Source: Streptomyces roseolilacinus (GTDB lineage: Bacteria > Actinomycetota > Actinomycetes > Streptomycetales > Streptomycetaceae). From it: a stretch of DNA of 64,000 nt. Location: the NCBI RefSeq assembly GCF_014649335.1, contig NZ_BMSV01000012.1, forward strand, positions 124,001 through 188,000, written 5' to 3'. The notes beneath the pieces are model-generated. The model did no database searches. It saw only the letters and a program-made list of their open reading frames with translations, and was not told the DNA's origin. This document shows positions 1-9,859 of this stretch, piece after piece (the first letter of the stretch is position 1; every line of letters starts with the position of its first letter). Made by a program: the position numbers and the translations under genes.

Positions 1-130
1 CCAGGAGGAACGCCTGCACCAGCCCGTTGCCGAGCAGGCGCCGCAGGCGCCGCCGGCGGGGGCGCGGGGGAGGGGGCGCCAGGGGGGCCGGGGAGGCCGG
101 CTCCACCAGGACGGGTGCGGTCGCGGTCAT
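1..130 (-). CDS. Carbohydrate ABC transporter permease, N-terminal fragment
   Basis: Only the first 43 or so codons are in the window; the rest lies beyond base 1. The visible N-terminus is Ala/Pro-rich, followed by a block of arginines (RPRRRRLRRLL) and the beginning of a hydrophobic stretch, as in the cytoplasmic leader of MalG-type sugar permeases. The ATG at 130 overlaps the stop of the preceding permease gene by 4 nt (ATGA), so the two are translationally coupled and probably form the heterodimeric membrane channel of one importer. The family is inferred mainly from this position. Confidence 0.7.
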   Translation of the reverse strand, partial: MTATAPVLVEPASPAPLAPPPPRPRRRRLRRLLGNGLVQAFLL

Positions 131-1479
131 GACTGGCTCCTGCGGAAGCGGCGGACGTTGAAGACCATCGCGGGGACCACCAGCAGCAGGAGCAGGACGC
201 TCAGCGCGCTGCCGAGCCCCTGGTCGTTGCCGCCGCCGAACGACACCAGCCACATCTGGGTGGCCAGCACCGTCGCGTCCTGCTGCACCGGGCCCGGCGC
301 GATGATGTAGATCAGGTCGAAGACCTTCATCACGTTGATGACCAGCGTGACGAAGACGACCGTCAGCACGGGCGCCAGCAACGGCACGGTGATCCGCCGG
401 AACACCTGCCACTCGTTCGCCCCGTCGATCCGCGCCGCCTCCAGCGCGTCACGCGGCAGCGCCGACAGGCCGGCGCCGATCAGGACCATGGCGAAGCCCG
501 TCCAGATCCACAGGTACGCCCCGATGATCGCCGGCGTGACCAGCGCGGGGCCCAGCCACGACACGCCCCCGAACGGCTCGGCGAAGTTCTCCGCGGGCAG
601 CCGCACCGTGTACGCCCCGCCCTCCTCCAGGCCGTCGAAGCGGAACGCGCCGTCCGCCCCCGTGGTGGCCGTGGCGACCGCCCGGCCGTCCCGTACCGCC
701 TCCACGGCCAGGCCCGGCAGGCCCCGCTCCGCCGCGTCGACCGCGCCCGGGCGCCCCCCGCCGCCCGGGGTGAAGTCCAGGTACACGACGCCGCGCAGCT
801 CGCCGGGGCCCGGCTTCCCCGCCGCGGCCGCCGCCGCGGGCCGCGCCTCCGGCGGCACCTCCGCGGGCCTGACGCCCACGAGGCCCAGCGGGAGCGCGGT
901 ACCGCCGGGGGAGACCGCCGCAGTCGTCTCGTACGCCCCGTCCCCGGTGCGCCGCACGTCCCCGCCCTCGCGGGCCCGCGCCCCCGGGTACGACGCGCCG
1001 TCCTCGAACAGGTCGTGCACGCCCACCACCGCCGCGTTCAGGACGCCCTTGTCGGGGTCCTCCTCGTAGGCGAGGCGGAAGATGATGCCCGCCGCGAGGA
1101 ACGACACCGCCATCGGCAGGAACAGCAGCAGCTTGAACGCCGCCGCCCAGCGGATCCTCTCCACCAGCACGGCGAGGATCAGCCCGAGCGCGGTCAGCAG
1201 GGTGGGTGCCACGACGACCCACACGGTGCTGTTGCGGACGGCCCTCAGGGTGGCCGGGTCGCGGAACATCTCGACGTAGTTGCCGCCGCCGACGAACCGC
1301 GTCCCCGACGCGTCGAAGAAGCTCCGCCCGACGGAGAACAGCACGGGGTACACCACCAGCGCGCCGAGCAGCAGCAGCGCGGGCAGGGCGAAGGCGAGGG
1401 CGACGGCCCGCCGGCGCCGCCCGGCGCGGCGCCGCGTGTCGGCGGCCCCCCGCCGGGCGGTCTCGGTGACTGTGGTCAT
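127..1479 (-). CDS. Sugar ABC transporter permease (MalF-type) with an inserted extracellular domain
   Basis: Inner-membrane channel subunit of a binding-protein-dependent sugar importer, 450 aa against a usual 290-330. Membrane segments are visible near residues 25-48, 85-106, 115-136, 310-335, 367-388 and 423-443. The EAA loop that contacts the ATPase is at about 346-366 (EAARIDGANEW). Between the third and fourth segments lie about 170 extra residues (139-305). The part around 228-296 (GVVYLDFTPGG, GLAVEAVRDG, TTGADGAFRFDGL, YTVRLPAENF) resembles a carboxypeptidase-regulatory or SdrD B-like beta-sandwich. Topology places it outside the cell, where it could meet the binding protein or cell wall. 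It sits between the binding protein (14-nt gap) and the second permease (4-nt overlap). No ATPase gene is seen, as expected if MsiK serves this system. Confidence 0.9.
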   Translation of the reverse strand: MTTVTETARRGAADTRRRAGRRRRAVALAFALPALLLLGALVVYPVLFSVGRSFFDASGTRFVGGGNYVEMFRDPATLRAVRNSTVWVVVAPTLLTALGLILAVLVERIRWAAAFKLLLFLPMAVSFLAAGIIFRLAYEEDPDKGVLNAAVVGVHDLFEDGASYPGARAREGGDVRRTGDGAYETTAAVSPGGTALPLGLVGVRPAEVPPEARPAAAAAAGKPGPGELRGVVYLDFTPGGGGRPGAVDAAERGLPGLAVEAVRDGRAVATATTGADGAFRFDGLEEGGAYTVRLPAENFAEPFGGVSWLGPALVTPAIIGAYLWIWTGFAMVLIGAGLSALPRDALEAARIDGANEWQVFRRITVPLLAPVLTVVFVTLVINVMKVFDLIYIIAPGPVQQDATVLATQMWLVSFGGGNDQGLGSALSVLLLLLVVPAMVFNVRRFRRSQS

Positions 1480-1492
1480 GGTGCGGTCCGCC

Positions 1493-2836
1493 TCAGCCCT
1501 GGTTCGCGGTGCGGTACGCCTTGGCCGCCGCGGCCTCCAGCGCCGCCGCCGTCGCGGCCGGGTCCGACGGGTCGCGCAGGAAGTCCTGGAGGATCTTCCA
1601 CTCGCCGGCGCCCTTCGTGCCGCCGAACGCCGCCGGAGCCTGGTCCGACATGTCGAAGCGGACCGAGTCGCCCGCGTCGATCAGGGACTTGGCGGTCGCC
1701 CGCAGCGTCGGGTCCCCGTACGCGCCGAGGTCGAGGCCCTTGTTCGGGGAGAGGAAGCCTCCCTCGGCCGCCCACACGGCCGCCGCCTGCGGGGTGGCCA
1801 GGAACTCCAGGAGCGCCATCGCGGCCCTCTGGTTCCTGCCGTCCTTGAGGACGACCGCCGCGTCGCCGCCGCTGACCACCGGCGCCTCGCCCCGGCCGAC
1901 CGGCGGGAAGGGGAAGAACGCCGCGTCCTCGCCGATCTTCCGTCCGAACTCGTCCTTCGCGATCCCGGCGACGAAGTCGCCCTCGTACACCATCCCGGCC
2001 TCCGGCTTCGGCCCGAAGACCTTCTCGACCGAGCCGGGGAAGTCCGTCGCGAGGGCGCCCTTGCGGCCGCCGGCCAGCAGCCTGTCGTCGGAGAACAGCT
2101 TCGACAGCGTCGTGAGCGCCTCGACGACGCTGGGGTCGGTCCACTTGATCTCGTGCCGGGCGAGCCGGTCGTACTTCTCCGGGCCCGCCTGCGACAGGTA
2201 GACGTTCTCGAACCAGTCGGTGAGCGTCCAGCCGTCCTCGCCGGCGACCGCGAAGGCCGGCACGCCCGAGTCGGCGACCGTGCGGCCGGCGGCGAGCATC
2301 TCGTCGTACGTCTTCGGGGGCTTCACGCCGGCCTGGTCGAGCGTGTCGGGGCCGTACCAGACGGTCGACTTGTTGGACGCCTTGAAGTACACGCCGTACA
2401 GGGCGCCGTCGACGGAGCCGTAGCCCTTCCAGACGGGCGCGTAGCCGGTGTCGACGGACTTCTCGGCGGTCTTCGACAGGGGGGTGAGCCACTTGCGGGC
2501 GGCGAACTGCCGGAGCACGCCGACCTGCGGCACCATCACCACGTCGGGCGCGTTCCCGCCCTCGATCTTGCTGCCGACGACCGTGGAGACGTTGTCGCCG
2601 GTCGACACGAACCGGGTCTGCGCGCCGGTCTTCTCGGTGAAGGCGTCCAGCACCTTCTGGAAGTTCTTCTGCTCGGCGCCGGACCAGACGCCGGCGACCG
2701 TCACGGTCTGCCCGGCCAGGGCCTTGCCGTCGCCGCCGCCGGCGGTCACCGGGTCGCCGCCGCAGGCGGTCGCGCCCAGGGCCAGGGCGGTGGCGAGGGC
2801 CGAGGCGCACACGGCGGTGGAGCGTCGTCTCATCAT
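1493..2836 (-). CDS. Sugar ABC transporter substrate-binding lipoprotein
   Basis: Family 1 extracellular solute-binding protein, 447 aa, that would deliver an oligosaccharide to the permease pair just downstream. The N-terminus has arginines, a hydrophobic core and a lipobox-like ATAC with the lipidation cysteine at residue 25, followed by a Gly-rich linker. The body has the usual pattern (VSTGDNVSTVV, GNAPDVVMVPQVG, WYGPDTLDQAGV, PKTYDEMLAA). Two adjacent ATGs (2836 and 2833) are possible starts; a GAAAGG box lies upstream. The gene lies between an alpha-glucosidase and the permeases, so an alpha-glucoside such as maltose, isomaltose or trehalose is the likely ligand, but the sequence does not prove this. 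Confidence 0.92.
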   Translation of the reverse strand: MMRRRSTAVCASALATALALGATACGGDPVTAGGGDGKALAGQTVTVAGVWSGAEQKNFQKVLDAFTEKTGAQTRFVSTGDNVSTVVGSKIEGGNAPDVVMVPQVGVLRQFAARKWLTPLSKTAEKSVDTGYAPVWKGYGSVDGALYGVYFKASNKSTVWYGPDTLDQAGVKPPKTYDEMLAAGRTVADSGVPAFAVAGEDGWTLTDWFENVYLSQAGPEKYDRLARHEIKWTDPSVVEALTTLSKLFSDDRLLAGGRKGALATDFPGSVEKVFGPKPEAGMVYEGDFVAGIAKDEFGRKIGEDAAFFPFPPVGRGEAPVVSGGDAAVVLKDGRNQRAAMALLEFLATPQAAAVWAAEGGFLSPNKGLDLGAYGDPTLRATAKSLIDAGDSVRFDMSDQAPAAFGGTKGAGEWKILQDFLRDPSDPAATAAALEAAAAKAYRTANQG

Positions 2837-2875
2837 GTCCGTACCTTTCGCAGGGGTTCGGGAGGAGGAAGGGGG

Positions 2876-4540
<1,665 letters not shown>

Positions 4541-4600
4541 CCGTTGACCTGTCTCTGCGTGAAGGGTGCGTGCTGCTCGAAGGGCAGCGGTTATGCATGC

Positions 4601-4631
4601 ATGTTAGGTAGCGGGGTTCACCTCGTGTCAA
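4601..4631 (-). promoter_or_regulatory. Candidate sigma-70-type promoter of the alpha-glucosidase operon
   Basis: Read on the minus strand, TTGACA (4631-4626) is followed after 19 nt by TAACAT (4606-4601). The -35 matches the consensus exactly. The predicted start lies about 55 nt upstream of the coding start. A TGTTAGGTA motif overlaps the -10 box. Confidence 0.5.
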
Positions 4632-4645
4632 TGACGAAGCAATAA

Positions 4646-4666
4646 ACACCGGCTGGTTACCGGTGT
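4646..4666. promoter_or_regulatory. Inverted repeat, possible operator
   Basis: ACACCGG and CCGGTGT form perfect 7-bp arms around CTGGTTA. The site is just upstream of the -35 box of the alpha-glucosidase promoter. No T-run follows, so an operator is more likely than a terminator. A related ACACCGGTACCGG sequence is present around 6048-6060, ahead of the second binding protein. Confidence 0.4.
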
Positions 4667-4760
4667 ATGGGGTGGTTTGTCCCCGGGAAAGGACGGCGAA
4701 GAGGCCGATCCGCATACCTAACACGTAAGTAGGGGGGTGAGGTGAAGGAGGGGAGCGCGC

Positions 4761-6032
4761 TCAGCCGCGGCGCGCGATCGCGTCCAGCTCCGCCGCGAGC
4801 CGGCGCACCGCGGCCCCGGGCCCCTGGCGCTGCGCCAGCGCGTCGTGCATCACGGCCTGCACGGCGAGGCTGACCTGCTCGTACCGCGGGCTCTTGGGGC
4901 GCGGGCGGGCCGCCAGCACGCTCTCCCGCAGCGCCGGCAGGTACGGGAAGCGCCGCACCAGCGCCGCGTCCCCGTACAGCGCCGCCCGCACCGGCGGCAG
5001 CGCGCCCTCCACCAGGACGCGGCGCTGCACCGCGTCGCTCGTCAGGTACGCGATGAGGTCGGCGGCCGTCTCCGCGTGCCGCGCCCGGCTGCTCACCGCC
5101 AGGTTCGACCCGCCCAGCACGCTCGTGCCCGGACCGTCCCGGCCCGGCAGCGGCACCGCCCCGAACCGGCCCGCGACCCCGGAGCCGCTCCCCGAGGCGC
5201 CCGCCCACGCGTACGGCCAGTTCCGCAGGAACAGCAGCCGCCCGTCCTGGAAGGCCCGCCGGGACTCCTCCTCCGTGTACGTCAGCGCCTCGCGGGGGAT
5301 CCAGCCCTCCCGCACCCCCCGCGCCAGGAACGCCACCCCGGACCGCGCGGCCGCCGAGTCCACCGCGACCCGTCCGCCCTCGTCGCCGAGGACCGTGCCG
5401 CCGGCCGAGTACACCGCCTCCGTGACGTTGACCGTCAGCCCCTCGTACGGCAGGAACTGGCCCGCGTACCCGCCGACGCCGTGCTCCGGCGCGACCGTCC
5501 GCGCCTGCCGCTCCAGCTCCGCCCAGGTGCGCGGCGGCCGTTCGCCCTCCGCGGCCAGCAGGTCGGAACGGTAGAAGAGCATCCCGGCGTTCGTCACGTA
5601 CGGCACGGCGTACAGCCGCCCCTCGTACGTCGCCGTGTCCACGACCGGCGGCAGGAAGCCGTCCAGCGCGAACCGCCCCCGCTCCAGCGGCGCGATCCAC
5701 CCGGCCGCCGCGAACTCCGACGTCCACGCCACGTCGATGTTGAGCAGGTCGAACCGGCCCCCACCGGACCGCAGGTCGGTGATCATCTGCGCCCGGGTCT
5801 CGTCCGCCGAGTCCGGCAGCTCCACCAGCGTGACCCGCTCCGCCGGCCGCGCCCGGTTCCAGTCGTCCAGCAGGGGCCCCAGGTACCCCGTGAGGTCCCC
5901 GGCCGTGGCCAGCGTCACGGGCCCCCGCCCGGCCTCCCGCCGGCCGTCCCCGGGCACCCCGGACGCCACCGACCCCACCAGCAGCAGGATCACGACGAGG
6001 AGGCCCCTACCCGCGGCACTCGCCCACCGCAT
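4761..6032 (-). CDS. ABC transporter extracellular solute-binding protein
   Basis: Family 1 binding protein, 423 aa, most like the trehalose/maltose-binding (ThuE/LpqY-like) branch: DLTGYLGPLLDDWNRARP, MITDLRSGGGRFDLLNIDVAWTSEFA, YVTNAGMLFYRSDLL, FLRNWPYAWAGA. The N-terminus has a hydrophobic segment (about 9-24) but no cysteine, so there is no lipobox; the protein may be anchored by an uncleaved segment or released after signal peptidase I cleavage. A GGGAGGAA ribosome-binding site precedes the ATG at 6032. The gene is transcribed toward the alpha-glucosidase operon but separated from it by 220 bp with its own promoter. It may be a second receptor for the same permeases or belong elsewhere. 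Confidence 0.88.
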   Translation of the reverse strand: MRWASAAGRGLLVVILLLVGSVASGVPGDGRREAGRGPVTLATAGDLTGYLGPLLDDWNRARPAERVTLVELPDSADETRAQMITDLRSGGGRFDLLNIDVAWTSEFAAAGWIAPLERGRFALDGFLPPVVDTATYEGRLYAVPYVTNAGMLFYRSDLLAAEGERPPRTWAELERQARTVAPEHGVGGYAGQFLPYEGLTVNVTEAVYSAGGTVLGDEGGRVAVDSAAARSGVAFLARGVREGWIPREALTYTEEESRRAFQDGRLLFLRNWPYAWAGASGSGSGVAGRFGAVPLPGRDGPGTSVLGGSNLAVSSRARHAETAADLIAYLTSDAVQRRVLVEGALPPVRAALYGDAALVRRFPYLPALRESVLAARPRPKSPRYEQVSLAVQAVMHDALAQRQGPGAAVRRLAAELDAIARRG

Positions 6033-6162
6033 AGGTTCCTCCCTGTGACACCGGTACCGGACACCTTCGTCAGGTCAGTGGCATGTATACCTGTTAGGCA
6101 TTGAGCGATACTAGGCCGCAGAGCACATCGAGCCCGGATCGCGACAGAAGGAGAGCCCACGA
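6033..6162. promoter_or_regulatory. Divergent promoter region between binding protein and PadR gene
   Basis: AT-richer than its surroundings near 6083-6115. It includes TGTTAGGCA (6092-6100), inside the imperfect palindrome TACCT-GTT-AGGCA (6088-6100), and CCGGTACCGG (6051-6060). PadR proteins usually bind their own promoter, so 6083-6100 is the best operator candidate, but this is inference. Confidence 0.4.
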
Positions 6163-6687
6163 GTGCGCATGCAGCTCCTCGCTCTCCTCGCGGACGGGCC
6201 CGCGCACGGCTACGAGCTCAAGCAGGACCTCGAACAACTCCTGGGCGTCGCGTACCCTCAGCCCAACGTCGGCCAGATCTACGTCACCCTCGGCCGGCTG
6301 GAGAAGTCGGGGCTCATCGAGGGCGAGGAGGTCGCCCAGTCGAGCCGGCCCAACAAGAAGATCTACCGCCTCACCACCGCCGGGCGCGACGAGCTGCGCA
6401 CCTGGTTCGAGGAGACGGCGGACGAACCGCGGGTGCGGGACGAGTTCTTCATGAAGCTCGCCCTCGCCCCCCGGACCGGCCTCGCCGACCAGATCACCCT
6501 CATCAACCGACAGCGACGCGAGTACCTCAGGACGATGCGCACCCTCTCCAAGCTGGCCGCCACCGAGAACCGCGACAACCGCACGGCGCACCTGCTCATC
6601 GAGGGCGCCATACTCCACCTCCAGGCCGACCTCGACTGGCTGGAGCGCTGCCAGGAGGAACTCGAAGGGCTGGAGGAGCCGCGATGA
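6163..6687 (+). CDS. PadR family transcriptional regulator
   Basis: 174-aa winged-helix regulator with the PadR N-terminal pattern: LLALLADGPAHGYELKQDLEQ, then VGQIYVTLGRLEKSGLI (recognition helix and wing) and KKIYRLTTAGRDEL. The C-terminal half (about 85-174) is helical, as in the PadR-s2 dimerisation and effector-binding part. The GTG start at 6163 has AAGGAG 9 nt upstream. The stop overlaps the ATG of the ABC ATPase gene (ATGA, 6684-6687), so regulator and exporter form one operon. PadR proteins next to ABC exporters are usually drug- or peptide-responsive repressors; the inducer is unknown. Confidence 0.93.
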   Translation: MRMQLLALLADGPAHGYELKQDLEQLLGVAYPQPNVGQIYVTLGRLEKSGLIEGEEVAQSSRPNKKIYRLTTAGRDELRTWFEETADEPRVRDEFFMKLALAPRTGLADQITLINRQRREYLRTMRTLSKLAATENRDNRTAHLLIEGAILHLQADLDWLERCQEELEGLEEPR

Positions 6688-7463
6688 GCCCCGCCACCCC
6701 GTCCGCCGCCCCGCTCCTGGAGGCCCGCGGCCTGGTCCGCACCCACCACGGCGAAGGCGGCCCCGTCCACGCCGTGCGCGGCGTCGACCTCACCGTGCGC
6801 CGCGGCGAGTTCGTCGCCGTCACCGGACCCTCCGGAGCCGGCAAGTCCACCCTCCTGCACCTCCTCGGCGGCCTCCAGCGCCCCGACGACGGCACCGTCC
6901 TCCTGGACGGCGAGTCCACCGACGACTACACGGAGGCCCGCTGGGCCGTGGAGCGCCGCCGCAGCATCGGCATCGTCTTCCAGTTCTTCAACCTCGTCTC
7001 CAACCTCACCGTCGCCGACAACGTCGAACTGCCCGCCCTCCTCGCGGGCTCCTCCACCCGCCACGCCCGCGCCGAACGCGAGAGGCTCCTCACCGAGCTC
7101 GGCCTCGCCGCGAAGGCCCGCAGCATGCCCGGCGAACTGTCCGGCGGCGAGCAGCAGCGCGTCGCCCTCGCCCGCGCCCTGGTCAACCACCCCCGGCTGC
7201 TCCTCGCCGACGAACCGGCCGGCAGCCTCGACAGCAGGGGCACCCGCGAGGTGATGCGGCTGCTCTCCCGCTTCCACCGGCGCGGCCAGACCATCGTCCT
7301 CGTCACCCACGACGCCCGGCTCGCCAGCGCCGCCGACCGCGTCATCAGCTTCTTCGACGGCCGGATCACCGACGACGTCACCCTCGGGGACGACGGCCCC
7401 GCCGCCGGCGGCGGGGCCGCGCGCACCGCCGGCCCCGGCCGCGTCGTCGAGCTGAGGGACTGA
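6684..7463 (+). CDS. ABC transporter ATP-binding protein (MacB/LolD type)
   Basis: 259-aa nucleotide-binding subunit. Walker A GPSGAGKST, Q-loop region IVFQFFNLV, signature LSGGEQQR, Walker B LLLADEP and H-loop VLVTHD are all intact, so it should hydrolyse ATP. The NLVSNLTVADNVELP stretch is typical of the MacB/LolD group that works with FtsX-like permeases. It is coupled to the upstream PadR gene by a 4-nt overlap and followed after 5 nt by the permease, forming a three-gene module. Confidence 0.95.
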   Translation: MSPATPSAAPLLEARGLVRTHHGEGGPVHAVRGVDLTVRRGEFVAVTGPSGAGKSTLLHLLGGLQRPDDGTVLLDGESTDDYTEARWAVERRRSIGIVFQFFNLVSNLTVADNVELPALLAGSSTRHARAERERLLTELGLAAKARSMPGELSGGEQQRVALARALVNHPRLLLADEPAGSLDSRGTREVMRLLSRFHRRGQTIVLVTHDARLASAADRVISFFDGRITDDVTLGDDGPAAGGGAARTAGPGRVVELRD

Positions 7464-7468
7464 CCGCC

Positions 7469-9772
7469 GTGCGGGCCATGCTGCGCTGGGCGCACGCCGA
7501 CCTGCGGACCCACCGCGGCGAGGCGCTGTTCCTCGTCTGCGCCACGGCCGGGATCGTCGCCTCGCTCCTCCTCGCCGCGGCCCTCCTCGGCTACGCCACC
7601 AACCCCTGGCAGCGGGTCTTCACCCAGTCCCACGCCGCCCACGTGTGGCTCCACACCGGCCGCGCCGCCGACCCCGCCCGCCTCGCCGGACTCGACGGCG
7701 TCGCGTCCGTCGCCGGCCCGTACGACACGGTCGCCACCACCGTCGCCTCGCGCGGCGCCCGCGCCTCCGTCGAACTGCGCGCCGCCGGGGAGCGCCCGCC
7801 CGCCACCGGCCGCCCCCTGCTCACCGCCGGCCGCTGGCTCGACCCGGCCGTCCCCGACGGCGTCGTCCTGGAGAGCGGCCTCGCCGCCGCCCTGGTCGCC
7901 GGGCCCGGCGACACCCTCGCCCTGCCCGGCGGCACCGGACGCACCGTCACCGTCCTCGGCGTCGCCGACACGGCCGAACCCCGCTACCGGCCCGGCGAAC
8001 GCCCCGGCACCGTCTGGGCCCCCGCCGCCACCGTCCGCACCGTCCCCGGCCTGCCCGGCCGCCTCACCGGCCTGCGCCTCACCCACGCCGACGACACCGA
8101 GTACGCCGTGCAGCGCGCCGTCACCGCCCTCGGCGCCGGCGCCGTCACCGACGTCACGCACTGGCAGCAGGCCCGCGCCGAAGCCCAGGACGACACCCGG
8201 CTCCTCGGGCGGATCCTCGGCCTCTTCGGGCTGGGCGCCCTCGCCGCCGCCGCGCTCGCCGTGTTCGGCGCGATCAGCACCCGCGTACGCGGCCACCTCC
8301 GCGACATCTCCGTCCTCAAGGCCGTCGGCTTCACCCCCGGCCAGGTCGTCCGGGTCTTCCTCGCCCAGCACCTGGCGTACGCCGTGCTCGGCGCCGCCCT
8401 CGCCACCGTGCTCACCCACACCCTCGGCGGCCGCATACCCGGCAGGGTCGGCGACGCCGTCGGCGTGTGGCAGGGCCTGCCCGGGCACCCGGCCGCGCTC
8501 CTCGGCGTCCCGGCCGCCGTCGTCGCCCTCATCGGCGCCGCCACCGGCCTCGCCGCCTGGCGCGCCGGCCGCGTGCCCCCCGTTCCCGCCGGCGCCCCGG
8601 CCGGCCCCCGCACCGGCCGGGGACTGTCCCGGCCCGCGCGCCGCGCCCTCGCCCTGCCCGGCGTACCGCCCGCCCTGGTCCTCGGCTGGCACCGCGCGTT
8701 CGGCCGCGGCCGCCACACCCCCGCCACCGTCGCCCGGCTCGCCCTGCCGCTGCTGCTGATCACCGTCGCCCTGGGCGCGTGGACCACCATCGAACGCTTC
8801 GACACCCGGCCCGAACGGCTCGGCCTGCCCGCCGCGCTCACCGCCCGCCCCGCCGAGGGGGTCGGCGACCGGGAGGCCCGCGCCCTGCTCCAGCGCAGCC
8901 CCGACGTGCTCGCCGCCCACCGCGGACTGCAGGTCGCCGCGCTCGTGCCCGGACAGACCGGCACGATCACGCTGCGCGGCCTCGGCACCCGCCAGGACCC
9001 CTACCCGTACTCCGTCGCCGAGGGCCGGCCCGCCGACGGCCCCGACGAGGCGGTGGCCGGGCAGGGCCTCCTCGACCTCCTCGGCGCCGGGGTCGGGGAC
9101 TGGGTGCGGGTCACGGTCGGCGGCCGCCCGCAGGTGCTCCACCTCGTCGGCCGCAGCATCGAACCCGAGAACGGCGGCCGGACCATCTCCACCTCGCTCG
9201 ACACCCTCCGCGAGAACGACCCGGACCTGCGGCCCACCGTCTACCACCTGCGGCTGCGGCCCGGCGCCGACCCGCAGGCCGTGCGCGCCGAGCTGCTCCA
9301 GGCCGCCGCCGGGCGCCTCGACGTCCACCAGGTCTCCGGTCCCGCCGACCGGCTCGCCGCACTGCGCGGCGTGGTCGCCGGGCTGATCGCCGTCCTCGCC
9401 CTCATCGGCCTCACCGAGGTGTCCACCGCCATCGGGGGCGCGGTGCGCGCGGGGGAGCGCGACCTGCTCGCCCTGAAGGCCATGGGCCTGTCCCCCCGGG
9501 AGGTCACCGCCGTCACGGTGACCGCCGTCGGCTGCACCGCCCTCGCCGCGGCCGTCGCCGGCACGGCCCTGGGGGTGCCGCTCGCCCACTGGCTGATCGA
9601 CCACGAGGGCCGTACCAGCGGCGTCGGCGCGGGCATCGCCCACGGCCCCTCGCCGCTGCACCTGCTGGCCGTGGTGGCCGCGGCCGTCCTCGGCGCCGTC
9701 GCGCTGGCCGTCGTGCCCGCCGCCAGGGCCGCCCGCCGCAGGCTCGCGGACACCCTGGGCGCGTACGGCTGA
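7469..9772 (+). CDS. FtsX-like ABC transporter permease
   Basis: 767-aa membrane subunit. A first membrane segment lies near residues 17-40. A large extracellular domain follows. Then come two repeats of the FtsX permease domain (about 250-370 and 640-767) with hydrophobic groups such as LGRILGLFGLGALAAAALAVFGA, each followed by a signature like ISVLKAVGFTPGQVVRVFLAQ and LLALKAMGLSPREVTAVTVTA. The GTG at 7469 is the first in-frame start; ATG at 7478 is an alternative. Such MacB-like exporters move peptides, lipids or antibiotics rather than import sugars. Read as the partner of the ATPase 5 nt upstream. Confidence 0.9.
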   Translation: MRAMLRWAHADLRTHRGEALFLVCATAGIVASLLLAAALLGYATNPWQRVFTQSHAAHVWLHTGRAADPARLAGLDGVASVAGPYDTVATTVASRGARASVELRAAGERPPATGRPLLTAGRWLDPAVPDGVVLESGLAAALVAGPGDTLALPGGTGRTVTVLGVADTAEPRYRPGERPGTVWAPAATVRTVPGLPGRLTGLRLTHADDTEYAVQRAVTALGAGAVTDVTHWQQARAEAQDDTRLLGRILGLFGLGALAAAALAVFGAISTRVRGHLRDISVLKAVGFTPGQVVRVFLAQHLAYAVLGAALATVLTHTLGGRIPGRVGDAVGVWQGLPGHPAALLGVPAAVVALIGAATGLAAWRAGRVPPVPAGAPAGPRTGRGLSRPARRALALPGVPPALVLGWHRAFGRGRHTPATVARLALPLLLITVALGAWTTIERFDTRPERLGLPAALTARPAEGVGDREARALLQRSPDVLAAHRGLQVAALVPGQTGTITLRGLGTRQDPYPYSVAEGRPADGPDEAVAGQGLLDLLGAGVGDWVRVTVGGRPQVLHLVGRSIEPENGGRTISTSLDTLRENDPDLRPTVYHLRLRPGADPQAVRAELLQAAAGRLDVHQVSGPADRLAALRGVVAGLIAVLALIGLTEVSTAIGGAVRAGERDLLALKAMGLSPREVTAVTVTAVGCTALAAAVAGTALGVPLAHWLIDHEGRTSGVGAGIAHGPSPLHLLAVVAAAVLGAVALAVVPAARAARRRLADTLGAYG

Positions 9773-9793
9773 CCCGGCCCGCCACCGCACCGG

Positions 9794-9851
9794 CCCCGCA
9801 CGGGGAGCCGCGGCCGGCGCCACGTGTCCTGCGGCCGGGCGAGCGCCGGCC
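9794..9851. terminator. Candidate bidirectional terminator
   Basis: Between two convergent genes: a short hairpin CCCCG-CA-CGGGG (9794-9805) and a longer one with perfect 9-bp arms GGCCGGCGC (9812-9820) and GCGCCGGCC (9843-9851). There is no T-tract, which is common for actinobacterial terminators. Confidence 0.4.
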
Positions 9852-9859
9852 ACCCGGCG

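Larger units (their letters stand above)
4541..4760. promoter_or_regulatory. Intergenic control region upstream of the alpha-glucosidase operon
   Basis: This 220-bp gap separates the operon from the second binding-protein gene. It holds a good minus-strand promoter (4601-4631), an ATGCATGCAT palindrome at 4593-4602 next to the -10, a 21-bp inverted repeat (4646-4666), and two copies of the 9-mer TGTTAGGTA (4602-4610 on plus, 4715-4723 on minus). A variant, TGTTAGGCA, occurs at 6092-6100 in front of the neighbouring PadR gene. These features suggest a regulated promoter; which regulator acts is unknown. Confidence 0.55.

Noticed and set aside
6926-9853. 975-codon minus-strand frame opposite the ABC exporter
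   Set aside because: Low-complexity Gly/Ala/Asp sequence complementary to the FtsX-like permease; no domain recognisable.
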